64,000 bases of DNA from CBDCWO01 sp965223405 (GTDB lineage: Bacteria > Bacteroidota > Bacteroidia > Chitinophagales > Saprospiraceae): positions 5,766,001 through 5,830,000 of the forward strand of contig CBDCWO010000006.1 in the NCBI GenBank assembly GCA_965223405.1, written 5' to 3'. The position numbers and the translations under genes were made by a program. The notes under the pieces are model-generated. The model made no database searches and was not told the DNA's origin. It saw only the letters and a list, made by a program, of their open reading frames with translations. Shown here piece by piece: positions 10,399-20,605 of this stretch. Numbering within the stretch: position 1 is the stretch's first letter; every line of letters begins with the position of its first letter.

Positions 10399-12864
10399 TT
10401 ATTCTTCTTCATCTGATGTCTCCTCATTTCTCACCAAAGCGATATCGGCAATATCATCTTCTTCATTCAAGTTGATAACTTTTACTCCTTGGGTCGCTCG
10501 ACCCATAACTCTGATGTCTTTTATTTCCATTCTTATTATTATACCATTTTTTGTTGTTATCATCACCTCGTCTTCTTCATAGGCATCTTTCATACCCACC
10601 AGGGCTCCGGTTTTTTCCGTAATCTGAATGGTTTTTACGCCTTTTCCACCTCGGTTAGTAACCCGATAATCACCCAACGAAGATCGCTTTCCAAATCCTT
10701 TCTCGGAGATTACCAAAATGGTAATGAACTCGTCTGTGGGATCTACACATACCATTCCAACAACCTCATCGTCGTTTTCAGACAATTTAATACCCCTCAC
10801 TCCTGCTGCAGTTCGTCCCATCGCTCTTACTTTATGCTCAGGAAAGCGAATCGCTCTACCCTTGCTGTTGGCGATTAAGATTTCACTGTTGCCATTGGTA
10901 AGTTTGGCTTCTAACAATTGATCGCCTTCATTAATCGTAATGGCAATAATTCCATTAGTTCGGGGGCGTGAGAAAGCCTCTACGCTGGTTTTCTTGATCA
11001 TACCATTTTTGGTTGCAAAAACAATGTAATGATTGTCAAGAAATTCATGGTCTTTTAAATCCTGAATCTTGATGTAGGCTTTTACTTTGTCCTCTGAAGG
11101 TAAATTCAACAGATTCTGAATAGCACGTCCGGTAGATGTTTTACTGGCCTCCGGTATTTCAAAAACTCTGAGCCAAAAGCATTTACCAGATTCGGTAAAA
11201 AGCAACAAGTAGTTGTGATTGGTTGCAACGAAGAGATGTTCGATAAAATCTTCTGTGCGAGTTTTACTTCCACGAGAGCCTTTGCCTCCCCTACCTTGAA
11301 CCCGGTACTCGGACATCTTGGTCCTTTTAATATAACCCAAATGAGAAATGGTGATCACTACTTCGTCGTCGGGTATCAGATCTTCAATATTGATTTCGCC
11401 TTCTGCAAAATTTATATCTGTCCTCCGTTCGTCCCCATATCTTTCTCTAACCTCCAGCAACTCCTCTTTGACAATATTTTTCCGAATTTCTTCGCTTTCT
11501 AGAATTTGCTTGAGTTCAGCGATAGTCTTTTGAATTTCTTCGTATTCATTTTTGATTTTATCCCTTTCCAGGCCGGTTAATTTGGAAAGTTGCATGGCCA
11601 GTATGGCGTTGGCCTGCACCTTGGAAAGATCAAAGGTATTCATCAGCCCTTCTCTGGCGATATCTACCGTTTTACTGTTTCGGATCAGCGAAATTACTGC
11701 ATCAAGGTTATCAATAGCGATCAACAATCCTTCCAGGATATGGCTTCGCTCTTCAGCTTTGCGCAGTAAATATTGAGTACGACGGACTATTACATCCAGT
11801 CTGAACTGAATAAATTCACTAATCAATTCTTTCATCCCAAGCAGACGGGGCTTCCCATTTACAAGAGCTATGTTGTTAACGCCATACGATGATTGAAGCG
11901 GAGAATATGCATAAATTTTACTCAGCACCACACTGGCTATGGCATCTCTTTTAAGTTCCACAACAATTCTCAATCCGGTGCGATCCGATTCATCCCGAAT
12001 ATCACTGATACCTGTGATTCGCTCATTATTTACCAAGTCGGCAATTTTAACCACCAGATTGGCTTTGTTTACCATGTATGGAATTTCACTGATTACAATG
12101 GTATCCTTTCCACTAGAACCAGTAACAATATCTACTTTTCCTCTTACTACGACCCTACCCCGGCCAGACTCAAAATAATCCTTTATTCCAGATACCCCAT
12201 AGATGATTCCGCCAGTTGGAAAATCAGGTCCTTTGATGAAAGTTAAGAGCTCATCAATAGTAATCTCAGGATTTTCAAGGGTAGCAATAATTCCATCAAC
12301 TACTTCACTAAGATTGTGAGGTAGCATGTTGGTTGCCATTCCCACCGCAATACCTGAAGCACCATTGATCAAAAGATTTGGAATTCGAGTCGGTAATACT
12401 ATGGGCTCCTCCAGGGAATCGTCGAAGTTGAGTCTGAAATCAACGGTGTCTTTCTCGATATCAGATAGCAACTCCGAACTTATCCTTTCCAAGCGTGCCT
12501 CAGTATACCGCATGGCTGCTGGGCTATCACCATCCATCGAGCCGAAATTACCCTGACCATTGACCAGTGGATAGCGCAAAGACCAGGATTGAGCCATACG
12601 CACCATCGTATCATATACAGAACCATCTCCATGAGGATGATATTTTCCCAAAACCTCTCCAACTATCCTGGCAGACTTTTTATGTGACTTGTTATACTGA
12701 AGACCTAGTTCTTCCATACCATACAAAACCCGGCGATGTACTGGTTTCAATCCATCTCTGACATCAGGAAGCGCCCTAGCTACAATTACAGACATGGAAT
12801 AGTCTATATAAGCGGACTTCATTTCATCTTCAATATTGATCGGATAGATCCTTGATTTTGACAT
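10399..12864 (-). CDS. gyrA: DNA gyrase subunit A
   Basis: Type IIA topoisomerase subunit that breaks and rejoins DNA; with GyrB it introduces negative supercoils. The winged-helix/tower region contains the catalytic Tyr in [10 protein letters not shown], and the C-terminal beta-pinwheel contains the GyrA-box QGRGGKG, which separates GyrA from ParC. The start is set at the second in-frame Met ([10 protein letters not shown], 821 residues), because the earlier possible start at 12894 lies inside the promoter element at 12892-12899. The quinolone region reads [10 protein letters not shown], with Gly at the position of E. coli Ser83. Confidence 0.95.
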   Translation of the reverse strand: MSKSRIYPINIEDEMKSAYIDYSMSVIVARALPDVRDGLKPVHRRVLYGMEELGLQYNKSHKKSARIVGEVLGKYHPHGDGSVYDTMVRMAQSWSLRYPLVNGQGNFGSMDGDSPAAMRYTEARLERISSELLSDIEKDTVDFRLNFDDSLEEPIVLPTRIPNLLINGASGIAVGMATNMLPHNLSEVVDGIIATLENPEITIDELLTFIKGPDFPTGGIIYGVSGIKDYFESGRGRVVVRGKVDIVTGSSGKDTIVISEIPYMVNKANLVVKIADLVNNERITGISDIRDESDRTGLRIVVELKRDAIASVVLSKIYAYSPLQSSYGVNNIALVNGKPRLLGMKELISEFIQFRLDVIVRRTQYLLRKAEERSHILEGLLIAIDNLDAVISLIRNSKTVDIAREGLMNTFDLSKVQANAILAMQLSKLTGLERDKIKNEYEEIQKTIAELKQILESEEIRKNIVKEELLEVRERYGDERRTDINFAEGEINIEDLIPDDEVVITISHLGYIKRTKMSEYRVQGRGGKGSRGSKTRTEDFIEHLFVATNHNYLLLFTESGKCFWLRVFEIPEASKTSTGRAIQNLLNLPSEDKVKAYIKIQDLKDHEFLDNHYIVFATKNGMIKKTSVEAFSRPRTNGIIAITINEGDQLLEAKLTNGNSEILIANSKGRAIRFPEHKVRAMGRTAAGVRGIKLSENDDEVVGMVCVDPTDEFITILVISEKGFGKRSSLGDYRVTNRGGKGVKTIQITEKTGALVGMKDAYEEDEVMITTKNGIIIRMEIKDIRVMGRATQGVKVINLNEEDDIADIALVRNEETSDEEE

Positions 12865-13182
12865 AAAAATGCGTTTATTAAAAAAGACCTGCAAAGATAT
12901 GAAATAATAGGGATTTAATATTATGGAAATCTAAATATATCATGGATTTTCAGGGTTATTTTCGGCTAAGTTTAATTTAGTTAGTTGCCTGAAATAGAAA
13001 GTTGGCTCTAACACCCATTTATCAATAATATTTGGGATAAAAACGAAGAGCAAACCCTAGTTTATTAAGCGCTTTCCATTCTGAATGATTATCCACCCAG
13101 CAAAACAATCACGGAGAATATCCTTATGTTTGCCTCCTTATCTTGAATACTTGAAAATTAATCATCCAAATCATCAGAAATT
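12865..13182. other. Intergenic region between divergent gyrA and ubiE
   Basis: 318 AT-rich bases. The only signal I see is the gyrA -7 element at its left end. No tRNA, small ORF or clear hairpin was found, and no confident TAnnTTTG element faces ubiE. Confidence 0.5.
12892..12899 (-). promoter_or_regulatory. Bacteroidota -7 element for gyrA
   Basis: TATCTTTG on the coding strand matches TAnnTTTG. It predicts a transcription start near 12885 and a leader of about 20 bases to the ATG at 12864, which is the evidence for the shorter gyrA start. Confidence 0.55.
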
Positions 13183-13908
13183 GTGACACAAGTAAAACCT
13201 TATCGCAGACAGCAATCCTCCAAGAAAGATGAAGTACGAAAAATGTTTAACCAAATTGCACCAACTTATGATCTACTTAACCGGGTTTTATCCTTTGGAA
13301 TAGATCGTCGCTGGCGAAAACAAATGCTTTCACAATTATTGGAAATAAATCCCAAATCACTTTTGGATATGGCAACCGGGACAGGAGATGTTGCTTTGAC
13401 TGCGGCAAGGTTTTTGTCTTTAGACCAGATAACCGGAATTGATCTTAGTCCGGCAATGTTAGCCATTGCAAGAAAAAAACAAGCGAAAGCAGGAATCCAA
13501 AATATTGTGTTTATGGAGGGAGACAGCGAGGCCATTCAAAGTAGTGATAATCATTTCGATGCGGCAACCATAGCTTTTGGTGTTCGAAATTTTGACAATT
13601 TGGAAAAAGGACTTTCTGAGCTGTTCCGAGTGCTAAAAAAGAATGGAAGATTAGTAGTTCTGGAGTTTACCATGCCTAAGAAATTTCCGATAAAACAGGC
13701 TTATTATATATATTTTAAACACATTCTACCGTTAATAGGAAGAATAAAATCACGAGATCCCCGCGCATACACTTATTTATTTGAGTCCGTGCAGGTATTT
13801 CCAGAGTATGAAGCATTCAAAAATATTATGGAAAAAGTGGGATTTTCTAAAGTATATTTTAAGCCATTAACTTTTGGTATATGCTCAATATACGTTGGAG
13901 AAAAATAA
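13183..13908 (+). CDS. ubiE: Demethylmenaquinone methyltransferase
   Basis: SAM-dependent methyltransferase of 241 residues that makes menaquinone from demethylmenaquinone, the last step of quinone synthesis. The family signature MFNQIAPTYDLLNRVLSFGI is near the N-terminus, the SAM-binding loop is LDMATGTGDVAL, and NGRLVVLEFTMPK is present. The start is a GTG; no nearby ATG gives the family N-terminus. It overlaps the start of porT by 28 bases, a pairing common in Bacteroidota. Confidence 0.93.
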   Translation: MTQVKPYRRQQSSKKDEVRKMFNQIAPTYDLLNRVLSFGIDRRWRKQMLSQLLEINPKSLLDMATGTGDVALTAARFLSLDQITGIDLSPAMLAIARKKQAKAGIQNIVFMEGDSEAIQSSDNHFDAATIAFGVRNFDNLEKGLSELFRVLKKNGRLVVLEFTMPKKFPIKQAYYIYFKHILPLIGRIKSRDPRAYTYLFESVQVFPEYEAFKNIMEKVGFSKVYFKPLTFGICSIYVGEK

Positions 13909-14600
13909 TATTAATATCCGTTTTACTCGGAATCGGAATCTCGGCGGCTATTGCACAAGGCTATAAACAAGGAATCAATTATCGGGATTTTCAAAATAAA
14001 CCATATTATTTCGGACTTTCATTTGGATACAACCAATCTAATTTTCAGGTAATCCATTCCAAGGATTTTATTCTGAACGATAGCCTACGTATCGCTCAGT
14101 CGATTACCGGACCGGGATTTGTAGTGGGCATAATTACAAATATTAAATTGGGCCACTATTTTGATTTGAGAGTCATTCCGGCTTTTTCTTTTTCCGAACG
14201 AAATATCGAATATACTGAGACGGAGCTCACCGGAGGAATTACCACCAATCGCATAGAATCTACATTAATTGAAATACCCTTTATGTTGCGCTATAAGTCC
14301 GAACCATTCCGGGATGTGCGACTATTTGTTTTAGGCGGCATGAAATATGCTTTTGATATATCCAGTAAGTCACGCACCAAAAGATTTAACGATTTGATTA
14401 AAGTCTCTCCTCATGATTTTGCGGTAGAGCTAGGTGCCGGAATTCAGTTTTTTCTACCCTATTTTATTTTTTCTCCCGAAATAAAAGTTTCTCAAGGTAT
14501 TGGCAATGTATTAATCTATAAAAGCAATTTTGCCAAGTCTTCTGTCTTGGATAAAATTTTGTCCAGGACTTTTACGATTACTTTTCACTTTGAAGGGTAG
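13881..14600 (+). CDS. porT: PorT family outer-membrane beta-barrel protein
   Basis: 239 residues with a signal peptide (ISVLLGIGISAAIAQG) and alternating beta-strand pattern of a small outer-membrane barrel ending in an aromatic strand (FTITFHFEG). Position directly after and overlapping ubiE is typical for PorT, a component needed for type IX secretion. The secreted protein at the right end of the window, with its type A sorting domain, is a likely client of this system. Confidence 0.8.
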   Translation: MLNIRWRKIILISVLLGIGISAAIAQGYKQGINYRDFQNKPYYFGLSFGYNQSNFQVIHSKDFILNDSLRIAQSITGPGFVVGIITNIKLGHYFDLRVIPAFSFSERNIEYTETELTGGITTNRIESTLIEIPFMLRYKSEPFRDVRLFVLGGMKYAFDISSKSRTKRFNDLIKVSPHDFAVELGAGIQFFLPYFIFSPEIKVSQGIGNVLIYKSNFAKSSVLDKILSRTFTITFHFEG

Positions 14601-14628
14601 ATACAGAAGTTAGGTCTTTAGGTTCTCC

Positions 14629-15204
14629 TTAACAACTACAACTTACATGTTCCATTAATTCAGGAAAGAACTCTCTGAAATGTCCGGATAGCTCCGATTC
14701 CTTCTCTTGTAGATGAAGTGCTGCATTGTGGAGTTGATTATCGAAACTTGAACGATACTTTAGTCTCATAAATACGTCATGTAAACCGGGATAATGGGTA
14801 TATTGATCTAACCACTTGGCCGCAATCATTTTCCGGATTCTCAGATGCAATCTTGTCGGAATCGATGGTAGATGCTTTTCCAGAATGCCATACGCTTTTT
14901 GAGTAAATAGCTCAAATGGCAGATCCATATAAAGAGACCAATTTTTGTACAGGAGAAAATCATAATAAATATCAATAACCACTGGTGAATATTTCCTTTG
15001 CTCCGGTCTTATTAATCCAATGCTCGATCTGACTGCAGGATGCTGATCGGTAAAATGATCAATGCTGCGGTGTAAGCGCACACCTTCCTGGTAGACATTA
15101 GGTATGGATCTGGTTTCTTTGAGTGTAGTCATATCAGCGAGAAAGTTACCAATCATACTTTCTTCCGATTGACAACTCAAGAACAAATGGGCTAAATAAT
15201 TCAT
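14629..15204 (-). CDS. acpH: Acyl carrier protein phosphodiesterase
   Basis: 191 residues matching the AcpH (DUF479) family, which removes 4'-phosphopantetheine from holo-ACP: MNYLAHLFLS at the start, GNFLADM, GVRLHRSIDHFTD with metal-binding His/Asp, and VVIDIYYDFLL. The ATG at 15204 is chosen over a TTG three codons upstream because the family begins at MNYLAH. Confidence 0.88.
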   Translation of the reverse strand: MNYLAHLFLSCQSEESMIGNFLADMTTLKETRSIPNVYQEGVRLHRSIDHFTDQHPAVRSSIGLIRPEQRKYSPVVIDIYYDFLLYKNWSLYMDLPFELFTQKAYGILEKHLPSIPTRLHLRIRKMIAAKWLDQYTHYPGLHDVFMRLKYRSSFDNQLHNAALHLQEKESELSGHFREFFPELMEHVSCSC

Positions 15205-15229
15205 CTGGAACAATTACTTAAAATTAATC

Positions 15230-15237
15230 TATATTTG
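15230..15237 (+). promoter_or_regulatory. Bacteroidota -7 element for ychF
   Basis: TATATTTG matches TAnnTTTG and lies 28 bases upstream of the ychF ATG at 15266. It predicts a leader of about 22 bases. Confidence 0.5.
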
Positions 15238-15265
15238 CAGCCGTTTGTTCAAAATGTTTTGAATT

Positions 15266-16360
15266 ATGGCCTTAAAATGTGGCATTGTCGGACTTCCGAA
15301 TGTAGGTAAATCTACACTATTTAATGCATTGACTTCTGCAAAAGCACTAGCGGCTAATTATCCGTTCGCAACTAAGGATCCGAATATCGGCATAATAACC
15401 GTTCCGGATCAAAGGCTCACCAAGTTGGCCGAATTGGTCAAACCTCAAAAAGTAATTCCCACAACAGTGGAGATTCTGGATATCGCCGGATTGATAAAGG
15501 GAGCGAGTAAAGGAGAAGGTCTTGGCAACCAGTTTTTGGCAAACATTCGCGAAGTGGATGCCATCATACATGTAGTTCGGTGCTTTGCTGATGATAATAT
15601 CGTCCATGTGGATGGCGAGATTGATCCATTAAGAGACAAAGAGACCATTGATACTGAATTATTACTAAAAGATATTGAAACTGTTGAAAAAAGGTTGGAA
15701 AAATTAAAAAAGCTGGCTAAGAGTGGAAAAAAAGAGGATATCAAAGCGGTAGAAATAGCAGAAACCATAATGAAGAACTTAAATGAAGGTATTCCAGCCC
15801 GGGCCATTATGCTAGAAGATGCTGAAAAGAGTTTTCTCGACGAGTTATTTTTGCTGACATCCAAACCTATTTTGTATGCCTGTAATGTAGATGAAGATTC
15901 AGCGATAGATGGAAATGAATTTACGGAAAGGTTTATAGCCTCAATAAACGAGAATGCAGAAGTCTTGGTCATCAGTGCAGGTATTGAAGCTGAAATAGCT
16001 GAATTGGATACCGTGGCGGAAAGAGAAGAATTTGCTAGGGAAATGGGATTGGAGGAACCTGGGGTTAACAAATTGATACAAAAATCCTATCATTTATTGA
16101 GGTTGATTACCTTTCTTACCGCAGGAGAAAAAGAAGTGCGAGCCTGGACGGTAACCGCTGGCACGAAAGCACCCCAAGCAGCTGGAGTTATCCATTCTGA
16201 CTTTGAAAAAGGCTTTATCCGCGTGGAGGTAATCAAATATGAGGATTATGTTGATTATGGTTCAGAGGCAGCCGTAAAAGAAGTAGGTAAAATGCATGTT
16301 GAAGGCAAAGAATATGTGGTCCAAGATGGTGACGTTATGTATTTCAGGTTTAATGTGTGA
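15266..16360 (+). CDS. ychF: Redox-regulated ATPase/GTPase YchF
   Basis: Obg-family P-loop protein of 364 residues, a translation-associated ATPase that binds ribosomes. It has the G1 loop GLPNVGKST, the G3 motif DIAGLIKGASKGEG, the YchF-specific NVDE in place of NKxD at CNVDED, and a C-terminal TGS domain (FLTAGEKEVRAWTV, with FEKGFIRVEV). Length matches the family. Confidence 0.96.
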   Translation: MALKCGIVGLPNVGKSTLFNALTSAKALAANYPFATKDPNIGIITVPDQRLTKLAELVKPQKVIPTTVEILDIAGLIKGASKGEGLGNQFLANIREVDAIIHVVRCFADDNIVHVDGEIDPLRDKETIDTELLLKDIETVEKRLEKLKKLAKSGKKEDIKAVEIAETIMKNLNEGIPARAIMLEDAEKSFLDELFLLTSKPILYACNVDEDSAIDGNEFTERFIASINENAEVLVISAGIEAEIAELDTVAEREEFAREMGLEEPGVNKLIQKSYHLLRLITFLTAGEKEVRAWTVTAGTKAPQAAGVIHSDFEKGFIRVEVIKYEDYVDYGSEAAVKEVGKMHVEGKEYVVQDGDVMYFRFNV

Positions 16361-16391
16361 ATCTAAAATCAAATACTCTTGTCTATTTGAT

Positions 16392-17564
16392 CTAAAAGGA
16401 TTTGATCTTATAAAATGCCAAAACTGGATTGTCTTCTATGTTCAAGGGTAATAAGTGTTGCACTTCACCAAATAAGTCATTGTCCAACTTTTTAGCTTCA
16501 ATGAGATCATTCAAATGGCCCGGATCTACTGGGTAAATCAATTGATCCTCAAAGATTCCTAAAGGTATCAATATATTATAACCTTGATAGTCCAGAAAGT
16601 TTTTGAGCATTTTAAAGTTTATTACTTTTTTGGATTGTTTAGAATACAAAAAGCCAGCGGGATTATAAGATTTGCAAGCATACCAGGAAAATAAATAATC
16701 ATCATTTTCTTGGAAATATAAAAATGGCGTAACATAATCTTTTGACATCATCTCATCAAGTGCCTTTTTACTGTTGATTAGGTCATGTGGTTTGGTATGT
16801 GCACCAAAATCTAGCATGTACTTTGGAGCCACTCTCTGATTAGAAATGGTATAAACATAATTGGTTGTAGTTGTAGCAAATGACTTTACTTCATTAGAAA
16901 TAACAAAATGAAGTGGTAGTGCAGTGGTTGCGATTTGATTATTTGGATACTCAAGAAATCGCTCTATTTCCACTCCTTCTGGCGAAAATTTTAAAATCAA
17001 ATGTTTATAATTTGAATCATCAAATTCAGTTCATGATGCCACAAACAGAAAGTAATTATTCTTATTTCCAACGCAAAATTGATTAAAATAAGGCTTTATG
17101 GGCACCTCACGAATAAAATCACCTTTCAAATCATAAACAATAATTTTCTTTTGTGCTCTATCATATATGTGCAATTCCTTATCCGTATAGTTAAGTGCAA
17201 CATCTTTTAAGTTAATGAATTCGCCGGGGCCCCTTCCACTCGCTGCTAAATGGTTTAAATACTTGCCATTCTTATTGTAGAGGAATAATACCTTGGCTTT
17301 TTTATCCGTAATTATTAAGAGGTCATCGATGCATAAAACCCTGTCAATATGACCTATGGGTTGATCAGAGGAGATCTCAAGCTTCACAAAGGTGATTTTA
17401 TCAAATACGCTTTTCAAATCCAAGACATCACTTTCGCCCGGAGAAATGGATATTTGTTCGACATTATTACTGGGGAAGTCTTGAGCAGTACTAAAGCTCA
17501 AGTTTACGAAAATAAGAAATGTAATAGAACTTGCTCTTGGAAATTTCTGGATGCAATCATCTGA
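16392..17564 (-). pseudogene. Broken 6-bladed beta-propeller protein gene
   Basis: Two ORFs in the same frame (17501-17031 and 17000-16392) are separated only by an in-frame TGA at 17031-17033; the codons between them read TEFDDSNYKHL. Together they form a 6-bladed beta-propeller protein of about 370 residues of a type common in Bacteroidota (KNGKYLNHLAASGRGPGEF blade). Upstream in frame, a signal peptide (ITFLIFVNLSFSTAQ) is readable to about 17564, but no ATG, GTG or TTG precedes it before a stop; an ATG near 17559 lies in another frame. The gene therefore seems to have lost its start and gained a stop. Sequencing error is possible. Confidence 0.7.
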
Positions 17565-17790
17565 ACTTGAATAAGGATAATACTACATAATGTATAAATA
17601 TTACTGTCTTGACTAGAATATATTGTTCATGCAGTAGAGAAAATGAGATGATTTAGCTCACTGATCAATACCTGTATCAGTCTTACATCAACAAAGAACC
17701 ACTAGATTTGTTTTTATGTCCTAATCATTTGGATATTTCCAGGTGATTCCGCAGTACTTAAAATTTATTAGCTGAAATTCCGGTCCGTAC

Positions 17791-18777
17791 TTATTGTTGG
17801 ATATACATTACCTCTTTAACCGCTTTAATTACTTTGACCGCATTAGGCATATAAGCTTCGACAAAGGTAGAAGCATATGGTAAACTGGTGTCCGCAGAAT
17901 TTACTCTGGTTACAGGTGCATCAAGATAATCAAAGGCATATTTCTGAATCTCATAAGCAATTTCGGCAGAGACACCTGCAAAAGGCCAGGATTCATCTAC
18001 TACTACTAAACGGTTAGTCTTTTTTACCGAATTGACGATAGTCTGATGATCTAATGGTCGAATCGTCAATAAGTCAATTACCTCAGCCTGAAATCCCTCT
18101 TTGGCTAACTCATCGGCAGCTTCTTCCGCTACCTTGATCATTTTATTAAATGATACGATAGTTACATCACTACCTTCCCTTTTTACCTTAGCCTTTCCAA
18201 TGGGCAACACATATTCTTCCTCAGGTACTTCTCCCTTGAGGCCATATAACAACTCAGATTCCATAAAACAAACCGGATCATCATCCCGAATAGCCGCTTT
18301 AAGCAATCCTTTAGAGTCGTATGGATCTACACATGATATCACTTTAAGACCAGGTACGTTTGCCATCCAACTTTCAAAAGTCTGAGAATGTTGCTGTGCC
18401 AACTGGCCAGCAGCACCCGATGGACCTCTGAAGACAATCGGACAGTTGTATTGTCCACCGGATTGAGATAAGGTTTTCGCTGCATTATTCACGATTTGGT
18501 CAAAAGCAAGGATCGCAAAATTCCAGGTCATAAATTCGATAATCGGGCGCAATCCATTCATTGCGGCTCCCACCCCAACTCCGGCAAAACCAAGTTCCGT
18601 GATTGGAGTATCAATGACCCGCTCCGGACCAAATTCTTTCAACATGCCTTTACTTACTTTATACGCACCATCATACTCGGCAACTTCTTCACCCATCAGG
18701 AAAACATTTTCATCTCTTCTCATTTCTTCCGACATGGCTTCCCCCAGCGCTTGTCTTAATGTGATAATTCTACCCAT
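17791..18777 (-). CDS. pdhB: Pyruvate dehydrogenase E1 component, beta subunit
   Basis: 328 residues of the transketolase-like beta chain of the alpha2beta2 E1 of pyruvate (or branched 2-oxoacid) dehydrogenase, which decarboxylates pyruvate with thiamine diphosphate. Visible motifs include MGEEVAEYDGAYKVSKGM, RVIDTPITELGFAGVGVGAA and FRGPSGAAGQLAQQHSQ. The alpha subunit is not adjacent. A -7 element lies 25 bases upstream. Confidence 0.93.
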   Translation of the reverse strand: MGRIITLRQALGEAMSEEMRRDENVFLMGEEVAEYDGAYKVSKGMLKEFGPERVIDTPITELGFAGVGVGAAMNGLRPIIEFMTWNFAILAFDQIVNNAAKTLSQSGGQYNCPIVFRGPSGAAGQLAQQHSQTFESWMANVPGLKVISCVDPYDSKGLLKAAIRDDDPVCFMESELLYGLKGEVPEEEYVLPIGKAKVKREGSDVTIVSFNKMIKVAEEAADELAKEGFQAEVIDLLTIRPLDHQTIVNSVKKTNRLVVVDESWPFAGVSAEIAYEIQKYAFDYLDAPVTRVNSADTSLPYASTFVEAYMPNAVKVIKAVKEVMYIQQ

Positions 18778-18801
18778 TATTACAACTATTCTTTAAAAGT
18801 G

Positions 18802-18809
18802 CAAAAATA
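18802..18809 (-). promoter_or_regulatory. Bacteroidota -7 element for pdhB
   Basis: TATTTTTG on the coding strand, matching TAnnTTTG, 24 bases before the ATG at 18777. Confidence 0.5.
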
Positions 18810-18971
18810 AATATTTTCTCCACTATATCTCTTCACACCAAAACAACCTGACAAATTAAAAGTTTAGAAAGGTAGATTCCAGTGCGTTGAGGGCTAATAA
18901 CCATAGTTTTAGTATCTAGGTTGAAGTTTATATTGGTGAATTGGTCATTGAGGAAGAAAAAATCATGATTC

Positions 18972-20330
18972 CTATTCAATAGCATCAAAAAAATGAGCCA
19001 GATTCATTCCTCCGAATGTACCGGAACTCATCATTAAATAGACAATTGGCCTGCGGTCAAAAGACCTTAAAAGTAGTTCCAATTCAGTTTTTTCATTTAC
19101 TACCTGGATTGCCGGATCGCCAAAGGCGTTGATGATATCCTTTTTGGATAGCTCGGGAAGCTTTTTCATTTCCAAAGTATGTTTTTGAAAAAAAATGATT
19201 CGTTGATCAGCTCCTTTCATACTTCCTTTATATTGAGGGATAAAGGCCTTGTTCAGACTACTGAAAGTGTGCAATTCAACACAGCTTACCAGTTCGTGAT
19301 TGGGGTATTTTTTCCTTACAGCCTTTACTGTGGCACTTACCTTTGATGGCGCATGGGCAAAGTCATTAAAAACAACTATGTTTTCTTCTTCTCTTAATAC
19401 CTCCAATCTTTTGGCCGCTCCTTTAAATCTGGACATCACTTCCAGAAAATGATTATAACCAATTCCCAACTGTTCACTTACTAACCAGGCAGCTTGGATG
19501 TTTTGTAAATTATGAGCACCAAATACTTTCATTGGATAGGTTTTCCCATCGGTACCTTCCACGGAGGTAATTCGTGTATCAGGATCGGTTGAACTGATAA
19601 TCTGGTCATAAGGAAGTGCCATAATGTCTTTTCTTAGCGACACAATGGATTCCAGATATGGATCATTTTGATAATAAAAAACAATGGCTCCCTCGGGTAG
19701 AGATTGAATAAAATCAGAAAACAAGCGAAGGTATTCATCAAATGTGGGAAATACATTCATATGATCCCAGGCAATACCGGTAATCACAGAGATTTGGGGT
19801 TTATAGTGAATAAATTTAGGCCTGCGATCAATGGCCGAAGATAAGTACTCATCCCCTTCTGCAATTAATATGGGAGCATCGGACAACTGTACCATATCCT
19901 CAAAATCAGCGATATGGGCACCTACCAGATAATCCATTGATACGTCGCTGTGTTTCAATACATGGAGTATCATAGCCGTTGTGGTGGTTTTACCATGGCT
20001 CCCTGCGATAACCACTCGCTGTTTCTCCTTTGAAAAATCGTAAAAGAACTCTGGAAAAGAAACTGTTTTAATTCCTAATTCACGGGCTTTCAAAAGTTCA
20101 GGATTATCTTGGCGGGCATGCATTCCCAAGATAATTAAATCAATCTCCTGCGTAATTCGGTTCGAATCCCATCCCATTTTATCCGGAAGGAGTTTGTGAA
20201 CTGCTAATCTGGATTTCGCCGGATCATAGATTTCGTCATCAGAACCAGTAACTTCGTGACCACTTTTTATGAGGGCAATAAACAAATTATGCATGACACT
20301 ACCCCCACAAGAAATCAAATGAATACGCAT
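18972..20330 (-). CDS. mpl: UDP-N-acetylmuramate--tripeptide ligase (peptidoglycan recycling)
   Basis: Mur-ligase family enzyme (452 residues) that joins the recycled tripeptide L-Ala-gamma-D-Glu-meso-DAP to UDP-MurNAc. The N-terminal Rossmann domain starts at MRIHLISCGGSVMHNLF, the ATP loop is AGSHGKTTTTAM, then ITGIAWDHMNVF, and the C-terminal ligase domain has VFNDFAHAPSKV. Length and the HxCGxxMxNL-type N-terminus fit Mpl rather than MurC. A -7 element lies upstream. Confidence 0.9.
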   Translation of the reverse strand: MRIHLISCGGSVMHNLFIALIKSGHEVTGSDDEIYDPAKSRLAVHKLLPDKMGWDSNRITQEIDLIILGMHARQDNPELLKARELGIKTVSFPEFFYDFSKEKQRVVIAGSHGKTTTTAMILHVLKHSDVSMDYLVGAHIADFEDMVQLSDAPILIAEGDEYLSSAIDRRPKFIHYKPQISVITGIAWDHMNVFPTFDEYLRLFSDFIQSLPEGAIVFYYQNDPYLESIVSLRKDIMALPYDQIISSTDPDTRITSVEGTDGKTYPMKVFGAHNLQNIQAAWLVSEQLGIGYNHFLEVMSRFKGAAKRLEVLREEENIVVFNDFAHAPSKVSATVKAVRKKYPNHELVSCVELHTFSSLNKAFIPQYKGSMKGADQRIIFFQKHTLEMKKLPELSKKDIINAFGDPAIQVVNEKTELELLLRSFDRRPIVYLMMSSGTFGGMNLAHFFDAIE

Positions 20331-20369
20331 ATTTTTTTTAAATATATGTTAACCATGTACTAAAGTGCG

Positions 20370-20377
20370 CAAACTTA
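20370..20377 (-). promoter_or_regulatory. Bacteroidota -7 element for mpl
   Basis: TAAGTTTG on the coding strand, 39 bases before the mpl ATG. Confidence 0.4.
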
Positions 20378-20442
20378 CGTTTATTTTTTGGTACAAATAT
20401 TGTTTCTAAGAAATAGAAATAGACAAGAAATTTAAAGTTCGT

Positions 20443-20604
20443 ATGATGTTAAGCAAAAAAAGTCATTGGAAATTATTATTTTTGGGGATTGGAGCATTAT
20501 TGCTATCTTCGTGTAACCGAGGGATAGGATGCCCTAGTGATTTTTCACTAAATGTGGAAATTGTAGAAGTATTTAGTTCTTTTATTAATCTTATATCCTT
20601 TTAA
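20443..20604 (+). CDS. Small lipoprotein (53 residues)
   Basis: A short ORF with a clear lipoprotein signal: basic start MMLSKKSHWK, a hydrophobic core LLFLGIGALLL and lipobox LSSC, then about 28 residues (GIGCPSDFSLN and a short hydrophobic end). It ends one base before the YtxJ homologue start and so likely shares its transcript. No function is known; the clean lipobox and tight spacing argue that it is real. Confidence 0.6.
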   Translation: MMLSKKSHWKLLFLGIGALLLSSCNRGIGCPSDFSLNVEIVEVFSSFINLISF

Positions 20605-20605
20605 T

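Noticed and set aside
15445..16071. 208-codon minus-strand ORF inside ychF
   Set aside because: Antisense shadow of a highly conserved gene.
16361..16391. Terminator after ychF
   Set aside because: The ATCAAATA/TATTTGAT hairpin is AT-only and lacks a T-run; too weak to call.
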